This document shows, one piece after another, positions 26,108 to 34,533 of a stretch of 62,373 nucleotides of DNA. The notes beneath the pieces were generated by a model. That model was not told the DNA's origin and ran no database searches. It saw nothing but the letters and a program-made list of their open reading frames with translations. The DNA comes from Sinomicrobium pectinilyticum (GTDB taxonomy: Bacteria > Bacteroidota > Bacteroidia > Flavobacteriales > Flavobacteriaceae), in the NCBI RefSeq assembly GCF_003725735.1, contig NZ_RJTM01000025.1, positions 1 through 62,373 on the forward strand. Direction: 5' to 3'. A program made the translations under genes and the position numbers. Position 1 is the stretch's first letter. The number at the start of each line of letters is the position of its first letter.

Positions 26108-26773
26108 ATGAGGATAAACCAGTACATAGATCACACCCTGCTAAAGCCGGAAGCTACGTTAAGGGACATAGAAAAATTATGTATGGAGGCAGCCGATTAT
26201 CGTTTTTATGCCGTTTGTGTACATAGTTGCCATGTGCTTCGGGCCCGGGATTTACTGATAGATTCCGCCGGTGTCCGTGTGTGTTCCGTCGCCGGTTTTC
26301 CTCTCGGTGCCATGAGCAGCAAAGCCAAACTTTATGAAGCCGAGCAGGCTGTTGCAGACGGTGCCGATGAGATAGACATGGTCCTTAATCTCGGATGGCT
26401 TAAATCCGGCGATACGGGAAAAGTACTCCAGGAGATCAACGCCATAAAAAAGGTGATCGGGTCTCGTATTCTCAAAGTCATCATAGAAACCTGTTACCTG
26501 AATGACAAAGAAAAAGTACTCGCCAGCATTCTCGTGGCAGATGCCGGGGCCGATTTTGTAAAAACATCCACGGGCTTCGGAAGCGGTGGCGCTACTTTTC
26601 ATGATATAGAATTAATGCGGGCTGCGGTAAAAGGCCGTATACAGCTGAAAGCATCCGGAGGTATAAAAAATTTTGAGGTTGCCAAAAAATACATAGATTT
26701 GGGGGTTACCCGTATCGGTACCTCCAGCGGTATTGCCATTGTGGAAGGGTATACCTCTAACGAATCCTATTAA
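26108..26773 (+). CDS. deoC: Deoxyribose-phosphate aldolase
   Basis: The 221-residue enzyme cleaves 2-deoxyribose-5-phosphate to glyceraldehyde-3-phosphate and acetaldehyde in deoxynucleoside breakdown. It matches the short DeoC form: IDHTLLKPEAT, VCSVAGFPLGAM, DEIDMVLNLGWLKSG, KVIIETCYL, then the Schiff-base Lys in DFVKTSTGFGSGGATFHDIE and the second Lys in IQLKASGGIKN. deoD begins one base after its stop, so they are co-transcribed and act in sequence, with a phosphopentomutase step between them that is not encoded here. Confidence 0.96.
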   Translation: MRINQYIDHTLLKPEATLRDIEKLCMEAADYRFYAVCVHSCHVLRARDLLIDSAGVRVCSVAGFPLGAMSSKAKLYEAEQAVADGADEIDMVLNLGWLKSGDTGKVLQEINAIKKVIGSRILKVIIETCYLNDKEKVLASILVADAGADFVKTSTGFGSGGATFHDIELMRAAVKGRIQLKASGGIKNFEVAKKYIDLGVTRIGTSSGIAIVEGYTSNESY

Positions 26774-26774
26774 T

Positions 26775-27473
26775 ATGAGTTTACACATACGAGCAGAAAA
26801 AGGAGATATAGCAGAGACCGTATTACTGCCCGGCGACCCGCTCAGGGCCCGGTGGATAGCAGATCATTTTCTCGAAAATGCCATACAGTACAATGATATA
26901 CGCGGTATGTACGGCTATACCGGCACTTATCGGGGGAAAAAAGTGTCCGTACAGGGCACCGGCATGGGAATACCTTCCATCAGCATTTACACACACGAAC
27001 TGATAAATGATTTCGGGGCAAAACAACTCATCCGTATAGGAAGCGCCGGATCATACCAGCCATATATAAAGGTACGGGATATTGTACTGGCTATGGCCGC
27101 ATCCACAAACAGTAATATAAACCGCATCCATTTTAACCAGGATAGCTTTGCCCCTGCTGCGGACTATGAGCTTTTTATCCGCGCGGTAAAAAAGGCGGAA
27201 GACCTGAAAATTCCCGTAAAGGCCGGGAATATCCTTACCAGCGACATATTTTACGATAAAGACCCGGAATATTACAGGAAATGGGCCGAATACGGGGTGC
27301 TGTGCGTGGAAATGGAAGCCGCTGCGCTGTATTCGGTTGCAGCCAGGTTCGGCATAAAAAGCCTGGCCATACTCACGGTAACCGATCATATAGTTACCGG
27401 AGAAAGTATGGACGCAGCCTCCAGGGAAAACTCCCTGAAAGAAATGGTTACCCTTGCGCTGGAACTGACGTAA
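26775..27473 (+). CDS. deoD: Purine-nucleoside phosphorylase, hexameric DeoD type
   Basis: The protein has 232 residues from MSLHIRAEKGDIAETVLLPG. It phosphorolyses purine (deoxy)nucleosides to base and (deoxy)ribose-1-phosphate. Family marks: LLPGDPLRARWIA (phosphate contact), GMYGYTGTYRGKKVSVQGTG, GMGIPSISIYTHELI, RIGSAGSYQ and VCVEMEAAALYSVA. The catalytic Asp in TVTDHIVTGE and the Arg 13 residues later (AASRENS), equivalent to Asp204/Arg217 in the E. coli enzyme, are both present. The frame opens earlier inside deoC, but the ATG at 26775 gives the family N-terminus. Confidence 0.96.
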   Translation: MSLHIRAEKGDIAETVLLPGDPLRARWIADHFLENAIQYNDIRGMYGYTGTYRGKKVSVQGTGMGIPSISIYTHELINDFGAKQLIRIGSAGSYQPYIKVRDIVLAMAASTNSNINRIHFNQDSFAPAADYELFIRAVKKAEDLKIPVKAGNILTSDIFYDKDPEYYRKWAEYGVLCVEMEAAALYSVAARFGIKSLAILTVTDHIVTGESMDAASRENSLKEMVTLALELT

Positions 27474-27539
27474 TCCGGGAGCGGAAATCCTGCCGGACCG
27501 GAAATAAGATCAAAAAAACACAATTCCCGAAATAGTTAT

Positions 27540-27547
27540 TACTTTTG
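27540..27547 (+). promoter_or_regulatory. -7 box of smpB
   Basis: TACTTTTG matches TAnnTTTG and ends only nine bases before the smpB ATG, so the mRNA would have an extremely short leader. No clear TTG element was found 17-20 bases upstream. Confidence 0.5.
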
Positions 27548-27555
27548 CAGTCCTT

Positions 27556-28014
27556 ATGCAAAAAAAGATCAACATACAAAACAAACGTGCCCGCTTTGAA
27601 TTTGAGCTGCTGGACAAGTACGTAGCCGGAATTGTACTTACCGGGACGGAGATAAAGTCCATACGCCTCGGCAAGGCCTCCATAGCAGAGAGCTTTTGCG
27701 AGTTCAATGACCAGGGAGAACTTTTCGTTATCAATATGTATATCGAAGAGTATGTGCATGGCACGCACTACAATCACAACCCCCGCAGCGAGCGTAAACT
27801 TCTGCTGAACAAAAACGAGCTTCGCAAACTGAACAAGGAAGTGAAAAATGTGGGACTAACCATTGTTCCCCTTCGCCTGTTCATCAACGAACGCGGACTG
27901 GCCAAAATGGAAATAGCCCTGGCAAAAGGAAAGAAAATGTATGATAAGAGAGAAACGATCAAGGACCGGGACAACAAACGTAACCTGGACAGGATTAAAA
28001 AAGCGTACAAATAA
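27556..28014 (+). CDS. smpB: SsrA-binding protein SmpB
   Basis: The 152-residue protein binds tmRNA and delivers it to stalled ribosomes in trans-translation. Typical features: [40 protein letters not shown], the [20 protein letters not shown] segment, [20 protein letters not shown] and the basic tail [20 protein letters not shown]. Length is standard. The tmRNA gene was not found nearby. It converges with the response-regulator gene, with only 12 bases between the stops. Confidence 0.97.
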   Translation: MQKKINIQNKRARFEFELLDKYVAGIVLTGTEIKSIRLGKASIAESFCEFNDQGELFVINMYIEEYVHGTHYNHNPRSERKLLLNKNELRKLNKEVKNVGLTIVPLRLFINERGLAKMEIALAKGKKMYDKRETIKDRDNKRNLDRIKKAYK

Positions 28015-28026
28015 ATTACTGCTTTT

Positions 28027-28671
28027 CTAAACTTCGATAAGCTTGTTCTTTATCGCATACAGCACCAGTCCTATCCTGCTCTTCACTTCCAGTTTTTCAA
28101 AAAGTACTTCGCGGTAGCCGTCAATAGTTTTAGGAGAAAGGAACATGTCCTCCGCGATTTCCTTGTAAGTACGTTCCGTACAAGCCAGCTTCAGGAATTC
28201 CATTTCCCGCTCCTTGAGCCGTAGTTTGTCCGTCTCTTCCTTTTTATCTATGGAATCCAGTATGGTGTTGGTGATCCTGTCAGAGAAATAAAAACCTTTG
28301 ATCAGTACATCATCCAGGGCCTTTTCAAATATGTCCGGGTGGATATCTTTCAACAGGTACCCCCTGGCACCCAGGCGGAGCATTTTAATAATGGTCTCTT
28401 CCCGGTCATCCATTGACAGGGCAAGTACCCTCAGGGCGGGATAATTCTCCTTGATCCAGCCCATAGTTTCCAGGCCGTCCATCACCGGCATATTGATGTC
28501 CAGCAATACCAGGTTGGGAACTGTGGTTTGGGTGCTTAACTTACAGATAAAATCCTCTCCGTTCAGGGAATGAAACAGCACTTCGTATTTATCCAGCGTC
28601 GCTATGAGGGAAGTTAAAGACTGCGCAAATAGTAAATGATCATCGACTATGGCAATACCATTCTTATTCAT
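28027..28671 (-). CDS. NarL/LuxR-family response regulator
   Basis: The protein has 214 residues. The receiver domain holds the acidic pocket IVDDHLLF, the phospho-acceptor Asp in LLDINMPVMDG and the conserved Lys region YLLKDIHPDIF. The C-terminal LuxR helix-turn-helix is LKEREMEFLKLACTERTYKE then IAEDMFLSPKTIDGYREVLF. Its start overlaps the end of the histidine kinase gene by 8 bases, so the two are translationally coupled and form one two-component system. Confidence 0.95.
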   Translation of the reverse strand: MNKNGIAIVDDHLLFAQSLTSLIATLDKYEVLFHSLNGEDFICKLSTQTTVPNLVLLDINMPVMDGLETMGWIKENYPALRVLALSMDDREETIIKMLRLGARGYLLKDIHPDIFEKALDDVLIKGFYFSDRITNTILDSIDKKEETDKLRLKEREMEFLKLACTERTYKEIAEDMFLSPKTIDGYREVLFEKLEVKSRIGLVLYAIKNKLIEV

Positions 28672-29458
28672 CTCGGGTTTCGGTTGGTTTATAGGGATAG
28701 ACCAAAGTTACTGAAACTCCTTCGTTTTTTTTAGCTTTTATAGATAATTTTGCGCCGATCAGCTCCGCTCTTCTTCGCATATTGAGAATACCCACTCCGT
28801 CCCCTCCCCCCTGTATGTCAAATCCGATGCCATTGTCAGTAGCCGAGATCAGGGTTTCTTCCGGGGAGTATTGTATGAAAATGGACAATACGGTCGCCCT
28901 GGAATACTTGATACAATTGGAAAAACATTCCTGGAAAATTCGGAAAACGATAACCTCGTCCTTTTTATCCATGGGCATGGGCTCCCCTTCAACCTTAAAA
29001 TCGATCTTGAGAAAATTGAGCCGTTTAAAGCGTGTGGCCTCAGCCCTCAGAGCTTCTTCCAGGCCAACATTCAGAATAAAATCGGCGTTCAGGGAATGGG
29101 ATAACTGCCGTATTTCGCTGACTCCCCGGCCCAGGACCTCTGTGGCTTCGGCAAATTGTTTCTTTTGTGCCTCCGGGACCTCGCGTTCCAGCATATTGAG
29201 CTGCATTTTTGCCACCGACAGCAACTGGCCTATATTGTCGTGCAGTTCCCAGCTGATATTTTTCAGCGTCTGTTCCTGTATTTCCGTCTGGGTCTTGGCG
29301 AGTTCTTCCTCGAAGTGTTTTTTGTCTTCGGCTTTCTGGATAAGAAGCCTGGTCTTCCTCCGGTGGAACAAAGAAAAAATGATGACAAGGGCAGCCAATA
29401 ACATCAAAAGGATGATGGATGAGGCCAGGATCAGTAATTGTATTTCTTTTTGCTCCAT
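28664..29458 (-). CDS. Sensor histidine kinase, NarX/DesK class (HisKA_3)
   Basis: The protein has 264 residues from MEQKEIQLLILASSIILLML. There is a single N-terminal membrane helix and almost no periplasmic part, then a coiled coil (EDKKHFEEELAKTQTEIQEQ), the phospho-acceptor His in ELHDNIGQLLSVAKMQLNML and an HATPase_c domain (ECFSNCIKYSRA, ATDNGIGFDIQGGGDGVGIL). With no visible sensory domain it may take its signal from the membrane protein encoded just upstream, whose gene overlaps this one by 28 bases. Confidence 0.92.
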   Translation of the reverse strand: MEQKEIQLLILASSIILLMLLAALVIIFSLFHRRKTRLLIQKAEDKKHFEEELAKTQTEIQEQTLKNISWELHDNIGQLLSVAKMQLNMLEREVPEAQKKQFAEATEVLGRGVSEIRQLSHSLNADFILNVGLEEALRAEATRFKRLNFLKIDFKVEGEPMPMDKKDEVIVFRIFQECFSNCIKYSRATVLSIFIQYSPEETLISATDNGIGFDIQGGGDGVGILNMRRRAELIGAKLSIKAKKNEGVSVTLVYPYKPTETRDE

Positions 29459-30078
29459 AATACGCCTATGACAAAACAACTGTGCATCACTACGTTGAGT
29501 ATAAAGATAACCAAAGAAAATAAACTCCCCTCATAGTTAAAAAACTCGGAAGCGATCATAAAAGGAAGAAAAGGAATAAAAAATAACAAAATCCCCAGGC
29601 TAAACCAAAAATACACCGAACGTTGAAAGTGAAGGATAAAATCATCATTAAAAACCTGTACGAAGTATAAATATATTGAAACGATTGTAAAAATTGTCCC
29701 GACTATATATGTATAGGTTTGAGTAGTATAAACAAAGTCCTGCAAGAAAATAGAATTCCATATTACAAATAAGGCAAAGAGTAAAGCAAAAATCAGCAGT
29801 AGCCTTTTTAATTTCAAAGCGTTGATGAGGTATCTGTACCAGAAAAAATAAAAGAGAAATTGTAAAACAGAATAAATATTGGCAATAAAAAAAACAGGGT
29901 ATTTACCATCAAGGATTTTATAATAAACAAATTTATATGCAAATTCCGTTACGGCAATTAACCATATGGAATACAAAAAATATTTCGCTCTTCCCTTTAT
30001 ATATTTCGGATAGGTGATAGTAGCAATTATTGCAGATAATAAAGCTATATATTTTATATAAGAAGCGAGTATTTCCAA
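29431..30078 (-). CDS. Seven-helix membrane protein coupled to the two-component system
   Basis: The protein has 215 residues and is almost entirely hydrophobic, with about seven membrane helices (for example YIKYIALLSAIIATITYPKY and YSIWLIAVTEFAYKFVYYKI) and a short basic tail WSKKKYNY. I do not recognise a named family beyond uncharacterised flavobacterial membrane proteins. It is the first gene of an operon in which each stop overlaps the next start (28 bases into the kinase), so it may sense the signal for the kinase; this is inference from gene order only. The coding sequence is AT-richer than its neighbours. Confidence 0.75.
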   Translation of the reverse strand: MEILASYIKYIALLSAIIATITYPKYIKGRAKYFLYSIWLIAVTEFAYKFVYYKILDGKYPVFFIANIYSVLQFLFYFFWYRYLINALKLKRLLLIFALLFALFVIWNSIFLQDFVYTTQTYTYIVGTIFTIVSIYLYFVQVFNDDFILHFQRSVYFWFSLGILLFFIPFLPFMIASEFFNYEGSLFSLVIFILNVVMHSCFVIGVLWSKKKYNY

Positions 30079-30118
30079 GCTAATATCATTTAATAGAAGG
30101 ATAAATAATCAGTATTGA

Positions 30119-30164
30119 TATCACATCGAGCGAAATTTAAAAATACATTTCGCCCGATGTGATA
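30119..30164 (-). terminator. Long hairpin between the lipoprotein and membrane protein genes
   Basis: TATCACATCG-A-GCGAAAT (30119-30136) pairs with ATTTCGC-C-CGATGTGATA (30147-30164): 17 of 18 positions over a 10-base loop. It follows the stop of the lipoprotein gene (30214) on the minus strand; no long T-run follows, so an RNA processing element is also possible. Confidence 0.6.
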
Positions 30165-30213
30165 ATTATAGTAAAACAATCCGATTTAGAAACATATTCA
30201 CCTTTTTGTCCGA

Positions 30214-30777
30214 TTATTCATATGTTGCCTTGGGCGGATCTCCATTTCCGCCGTAATTATAAGGATCAATTTCCTCAATATTTTCGGCCGCATTATAATA
30301 CATAAACGGTACATTTACCACAGCTCCTTCCTGCCGTTCCAGCTTCCTTCCTGCCGGGGAAATGAACATGGTCATAAAATTCCGTTTTTCCCCGAATTCA
30401 TCGCTATCCGGGTAAATCCCGAAATAAAAGCGGTAGCCATCCAGTGCATATCCTTTTTCACGCGCTTCCTGTTTTACCCAGGCAAAATAGTGTTCCAGTT
30501 CCTCTACCGTATAATAGGTATGGCTTGTCAGTTCGAAATCCGCTTTTGCCAAGGGAACAAAACCGGCCTTTTGCATCCTGTTCAGCCTGGCCGTATCCCG
30601 TGCTCCTTCCATTAGCTCCGTGAGCTCCTCTACAAACCTGCTGCTCAGTTTCGCAGCCCGGTCCCTGTCAATGGTCTTTTCAGGTTTCTCCACTTTTGGC
30701 GGCTGACACGATGCCAGAATGATTAAAAGAGATAAGGCCAGTAATCGTACAGCCTGTTTACATAAGGTAGTTTTCAT
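30214..30777 (-). CDS. Uncharacterised lipoprotein
   Basis: The protein has 187 residues from MKTTLCKQAVRLLALSLLII, with a lipobox (ILASCQPPK). The mature part (LTSHTYYTVEELEHYFAWVK, GYALDGYRFYFGIYPD, RNFMTMFISPAG) resembles uncharacterised flavobacterial lipoproteins. Function is not known. The open frame extends upstream to 30927 but has no signal there; the ATG at 30777 directly precedes a proper lipoprotein signal. It is divergent from the eCIS operon, so the two promoters share 167 bases. Confidence 0.75.
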   Translation of the reverse strand: MKTTLCKQAVRLLALSLLIILASCQPPKVEKPEKTIDRDRAAKLSSRFVEELTELMEGARDTARLNRMQKAGFVPLAKADFELTSHTYYTVEELEHYFAWVKQEAREKGYALDGYRFYFGIYPDSDEFGEKRNFMTMFISPAGRKLERQEGAVVNVPFMYYNAAENIEEIDPYNYGGNGDPPKATYE

Positions 30778-30888
30778 AATATTTGTTTTTTTTAATGGTT
30801 TAGTTAAAAGTATGGAGAAAAGCATGAAGAATAAAGCCTCTTTTGCGAAAAGGGGAAAAATCCCCCTTTGATTCCGGGAAAAATACCC

Positions 30889-30919
30889 TTGTCCTTCTTC
30901 CGGTACCGGGATACTTTTG
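30889..30919 (+). promoter_or_regulatory. Promoter of the contractile injection system operon
   Basis: TTG (30889-30891) and TACTTTTG (30912-30919) with 20 bases between match the Bacteroidota promoter well. The ATG of the first eCIS gene is at 30945. The spacer includes the 10-bp palindrome CCGGTACCGG (30900-30909), and just upstream AAAGGGGAAAAATCCCCCTTT (about 30849-30869) can form a hairpin; either may bind a regulator. Confidence 0.7.
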
Positions 30920-30944
30920 GAAAACAATTAAACTATCCCGCAAA

Positions 30945-31538
30945 ATGCTTTTTGAAATCGCACAGATCATCACAGAACAGGTCAACCAGTACCTGGAGGA
31001 TTCCGGACTGGACAGATCCGTTATACTCGAAAATATTGCCATTCTGGATTCCCAGAACGAAAATGCAGATGAGCTTACGGACAAGGTGGCCCTGACCCTG
31101 ATCAGTTTTCACGAAGAGACCACTTTAAAAAATATTCCCAACAACACCTTCGAACCCGACAGGGTGCTCCGCAAAAACCCGGTCATTCACCTGAACCTTT
31201 TTATGCTGTTCAGTGCCAACAGGAACACCTATAACAAATCGTTAAAAGATATTTCCAAGGTCATCGAATTTTTCCAGGGCAAAAAAGTCTTCACCCAGAC
31301 CAATACGGTGTATGACCGCGACAGCATTTCCATGACGGATATTACCAACTTCAAGTTTACCATAGAACTCTATACCCCCACTTTCGAGGAACTCAATTTT
31401 ATATGGGGCACCCTGGGTGGCAGACAACTCCCCTCCGCCCTGTACAAACTGAGCATTGTTCAGATAGAAAGAAAGGACATCATCACCGGCGAAAAAGGCC
31501 TTATCACAGAAATAAACGGAACCTTAAACAAGAACTGA
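30945..31538 (+). CDS. eCIS Pvc16-family protein (DUF4255), likely cap/terminator
   Basis: The protein has 197 residues from MLFEIAQIITEQVNQYLEDS. The pattern VALTLISFHEETTLKNIPNN, VIHLNLFMLFSANR and then YNKSLKDISKVIEFFQGKKV matches DUF4255 (Pvc16 N-terminal) proteins. In studied extracellular contractile systems the Pvc16/Afp16 protein caps the distal end of tube and sheath. The open frame begins at 30843 inside the promoter, so the ATG at 30945 is chosen. It is first in the operon, and the next gene follows after one base. Confidence 0.88.
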   Translation: MLFEIAQIITEQVNQYLEDSGLDRSVILENIAILDSQNENADELTDKVALTLISFHEETTLKNIPNNTFEPDRVLRKNPVIHLNLFMLFSANRNTYNKSLKDISKVIEFFQGKKVFTQTNTVYDRDSISMTDITNFKFTIELYTPTFEELNFIWGTLGGRQLPSALYKLSIVQIERKDIITGEKGLITEINGTLNKN

Positions 31539-31539
31539 G

Positions 31540-32394
31540 ATGTCATTTCAAACCCGATATAAAACCCTGCTCCGTGTGTTTATCTACCACAATTACCATC
31601 TCAATAACGGAACGGATGAATTTAACCTCATGACCGAGGGCGAAAGAGATATTCAGTTAAAGCACTATGACCATCGTTCTTTCCTGGAGATCATTCCCTC
31701 GGAGGATACTTTCCGGTTACTGGCCGGCCATAAGCTGGTTTTTCACTCCCGGAACGATCACTTCAGTATCGGGGTAAAAACAGACACCGACAACGCACAG
31801 CAACCATTTATTCCTATTGATATTACGGCCTCCCTGACCTTCCTCGTCAGGATAAATGACCCTTACTTTATGAACTATACCCTGTATACCGCAGAAAAAG
31901 ACCGGGTGCTCTATCTCACAAATGTAAAACCCGTTACCGAAGATATGGACTTTGCCTGTATTCCCGGGCCCGCAGAAAACACATTTATCAGTGAAAACCA
32001 CCTCCTGAGCGAAAACGGTACCCGGGATATTCTCGGGAGGTTGAGAGATCGTGAAAAAACAGGGATATCGGGCTGCATCAAACTCCATATGCGTGCAGAT
32101 TCCGTTGAACATCACATCCTGGATAACAACGGCGAATTATTCGAAAATATCCCGGAATTCAAAATACATTTTGACAACCGGAAGACATTCTGGAAATACC
32201 TGAAACCTTCCGAAGGTTTCGAGGTGGAGACCCTGGCGGAAAAACCGCTGACCAAAAACGGATTCGTTAAAATAGACCCGGATACCGATTTTGCCGCGCC
32301 CCCTCCCGGGGCAGATACATACAGGTACCCGAACCCTTCCGTGTATTCCATCAGAACCATAGCGAACAAAACCTATTCGGAAATATTCATTTAA
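31540..32394 (+). CDS. Unknown eCIS-associated protein
   Basis: The protein has 284 residues, starting MSFQTRYKTLLRVFIYHNYH. There is no signal peptide or membrane segment. It seems beta-rich with repeated aromatic/acidic stretches (LEIIPSEDTFRLLAGHKLVF, FLVRINDPYFMNYTLYTAEK). I do not recognise a named domain. Starting one base after the cap gene and ending 12 bases before the sheath gene, it must be co-expressed with the particle, so a structural or assembly role at the cap end is plausible. No function is assigned. Confidence 0.7.
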   Translation: MSFQTRYKTLLRVFIYHNYHLNNGTDEFNLMTEGERDIQLKHYDHRSFLEIIPSEDTFRLLAGHKLVFHSRNDHFSIGVKTDTDNAQQPFIPIDITASLTFLVRINDPYFMNYTLYTAEKDRVLYLTNVKPVTEDMDFACIPGPAENTFISENHLLSENGTRDILGRLRDREKTGISGCIKLHMRADSVEHHILDNNGELFENIPEFKIHFDNRKTFWKYLKPSEGFEVETLAEKPLTKNGFVKIDPDTDFAAPPPGADTYRYPNPSVYSIRTIANKTYSEIFI

Positions 32395-32406
32395 AAAACC
32401 AACATT

Positions 32407-34488
32407 ATGGCAACAACGTACAAAACACCAGGCGTGTATATAGAGGAGATCTCCAAGTTTCCGCCATCTATAGCACAAGTAGAAACCGCCATTCCGGCCT
32501 TTATAGGCTATACGGAATTCGCGAAATCCAAACCCCAGGCAGAGACGGACGATCTGATCCTTAAACCTAAAAGGATCGCTTCCCTGCTGGAGTATACCAC
32601 GTATTTCGGTACGGCACAAAATGAAAGAGGGATCACCGTACAGTTAAAAGATTCCCTGACAGACGGCTCTGAAAGCCGTACCATCAATGTGCCGGAGCCC
32701 ATGGTAAAGTCCCCGTACCTCATGTATTATTCGTTACAAATGTACTTTGCCAACGGCGGAGGGCCCTGTTATATCGTTTCCACAGGCACTTATGAAGACT
32801 GGACAGATTCCGAAACCCCTCCTGCTATTGACTTTAACGAATTGAATACAGGACTGGGTGCAGTGCGCAAAGAAGACGAACCTACACTTATCGTTTTTCC
32901 GGATGCGACTAACCTTGGCGATGATACCGATTTCTATTCGCTTTACAACAACGCCCTGATGCAGTGCAGGGACCTCCAGGACAGGTTTACCATTATCGAC
33001 ACCTATTCGGACAGGGAGTACAACAACGGGATCGAAGACCTGGAGCCTCTTGCCGCCCTCAGGAACGGTATCAACCTGAACCAGGATTACCTGAAATACG
33101 GAGCCGCATATTTTCCGTTTATCCGGACCATCCTGAATTACCAGTACAGTGGGGATGATATTGTAATAGAGCACCTCTCCTACAATCCCAATGCCGTTGC
33201 AACGGTGCAGGAAAACCTGGATGCCATTAGCGCTCCAACGGCACTTCCGGCACAGATTGAGGCCCTGAGGGACCTTAGCGGGGCTAATGTTGCCGGAAAA
33301 ATCCAGGAAGTCCTGTTCTTTATGCATGACGATGCCGACGGATTTGATATCGACGGTACTTTTGCTACCAATTCCGTCAAGGTCAATAATTTTTCCGCAC
33401 TGGTAACATCACTTCTCACCACTTTAAATAATGTCATAGACGCCAGGGAACAGATCAACAAGGAAGCCAATGCCGCCATTGCATCTTCCGAGGAAAACAG
33501 CGCCATACAAACGGCTATCTCAGATGCCCTGGACGTTTTCAATGCGGATTTCGAAGGCGACAACCATATTATGTCCGTTACCAAAAACCTCGAAGACCTG
33601 CTGGTCAAACTCAACCAGGCCGATACGGGCACCAAAGTGGAAAACATACTCCACATAAACACCCTGAATTTCCTGGAAGAACTGCAAAAATTGCTGACAT
33701 ATGATCTGAATACGGGAACGTCGGCATCCGTGTCAATCGATATTTTCTCGGATATCGAAACCAACCTGGGCAACATTATCGCCGCCGTAAATACCGCCGA
33801 ACCGATAGATGTAAACAACGGAAAACTGAACGGCCGTTTACTGAGCGATATCGAGCCCCTCGATAATGCTACTTACAACACCATCCTGTCCGAAATAAAT
33901 AATCACAGGGTAGTATTGCCTCCCGGGGCAGCAATGGCCGGTATTTATGCCCGGGTAGACAGCGACCGTGGCGTGTGGAAAGCTCCGGCCAACACAGGGC
34001 TGAATTATGTGATACGTCCCACAGTGACCATTTCGCACGAAGAACAGGCCGGGATGAATATACATACCACCGGAAAATCCGTCAATGCCATCCGGGCGTT
34101 TGTGGGGAAAGGGACTCTCGTATGGGGGGCGCGGACCCTCGCGGGCAACGACAATGAGTGGCGCTATGTGCCCGTAAGACGCTTCTTCAACATGGTCGAG
34201 GAATCCACCAAGAAAGCCACGGAACAATTTGTCTTTGAACCTAACGATGCCAATACCTGGGTAAAGGTCAGGGCCATGATCGAGAACTTCCTTACCCTGC
34301 AATGGCGTGCCGGGGCACTGGCCGGGGCCAAACCGGAGCAGGCTTTCTACGTACGTGTGGGCCTGGGGCAGACGATGACCGCCCAGGACATACTGGAAGG
34401 CCGCATGAACATTGAAATAGGCATGGCCGTAGTACGCCCTGCGGAATTTATCATCCTGAAATTCTCTCACAAGATGCAGGAATCCTAG
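32407..34488 (+). CDS. Contractile tail sheath protein (Pvc2/Afp2-like)
   Basis: The protein has 693 residues. The N-terminus TYKTPGVYIEEISKFPPSIA and PAFIGYTEFAK is the classic opening of phage-tail sheath proteins. The C-terminal third has the conserved sheath core (VVLPPGAAMAGIYARVDSDR, GVWKAPAN, LVWGARTLAGNDNEWRYVPV, VRRFFNMVEES) and the final strand MAVVRPAEFIILKF that links subunits. Residues about 245-480 are an inserted, mostly helical region (Ala/Asn/Asp rich) not seen in short sheaths. It is the only sheath gene here, whereas Pvc and Afp clusters have three, and forms the contracting outer tube. Confidence 0.95.
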   Translation: MATTYKTPGVYIEEISKFPPSIAQVETAIPAFIGYTEFAKSKPQAETDDLILKPKRIASLLEYTTYFGTAQNERGITVQLKDSLTDGSESRTINVPEPMVKSPYLMYYSLQMYFANGGGPCYIVSTGTYEDWTDSETPPAIDFNELNTGLGAVRKEDEPTLIVFPDATNLGDDTDFYSLYNNALMQCRDLQDRFTIIDTYSDREYNNGIEDLEPLAALRNGINLNQDYLKYGAAYFPFIRTILNYQYSGDDIVIEHLSYNPNAVATVQENLDAISAPTALPAQIEALRDLSGANVAGKIQEVLFFMHDDADGFDIDGTFATNSVKVNNFSALVTSLLTTLNNVIDAREQINKEANAAIASSEENSAIQTAISDALDVFNADFEGDNHIMSVTKNLEDLLVKLNQADTGTKVENILHINTLNFLEELQKLLTYDLNTGTSASVSIDIFSDIETNLGNIIAAVNTAEPIDVNNGKLNGRLLSDIEPLDNATYNTILSEINNHRVVLPPGAAMAGIYARVDSDRGVWKAPANTGLNYVIRPTVTISHEEQAGMNIHTTGKSVNAIRAFVGKGTLVWGARTLAGNDNEWRYVPVRRFFNMVEESTKKATEQFVFEPNDANTWVKVRAMIENFLTLQWRAGALAGAKPEQAFYVRVGLGQTMTAQDILEGRMNIEIGMAVVRPAEFIILKFSHKMQES

Positions 34489-34533
34489 ACAACCCTTTAC
34501 TCCATTGAAACAAAACTTTAAAACAACAATATT

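Noticed and set aside
27474-28026. tmRNA (ssrA) gene next to smpB
   Set aside because: No space: smpB is flanked by deoD and the response regulator, and no tRNA-like ends were seen.
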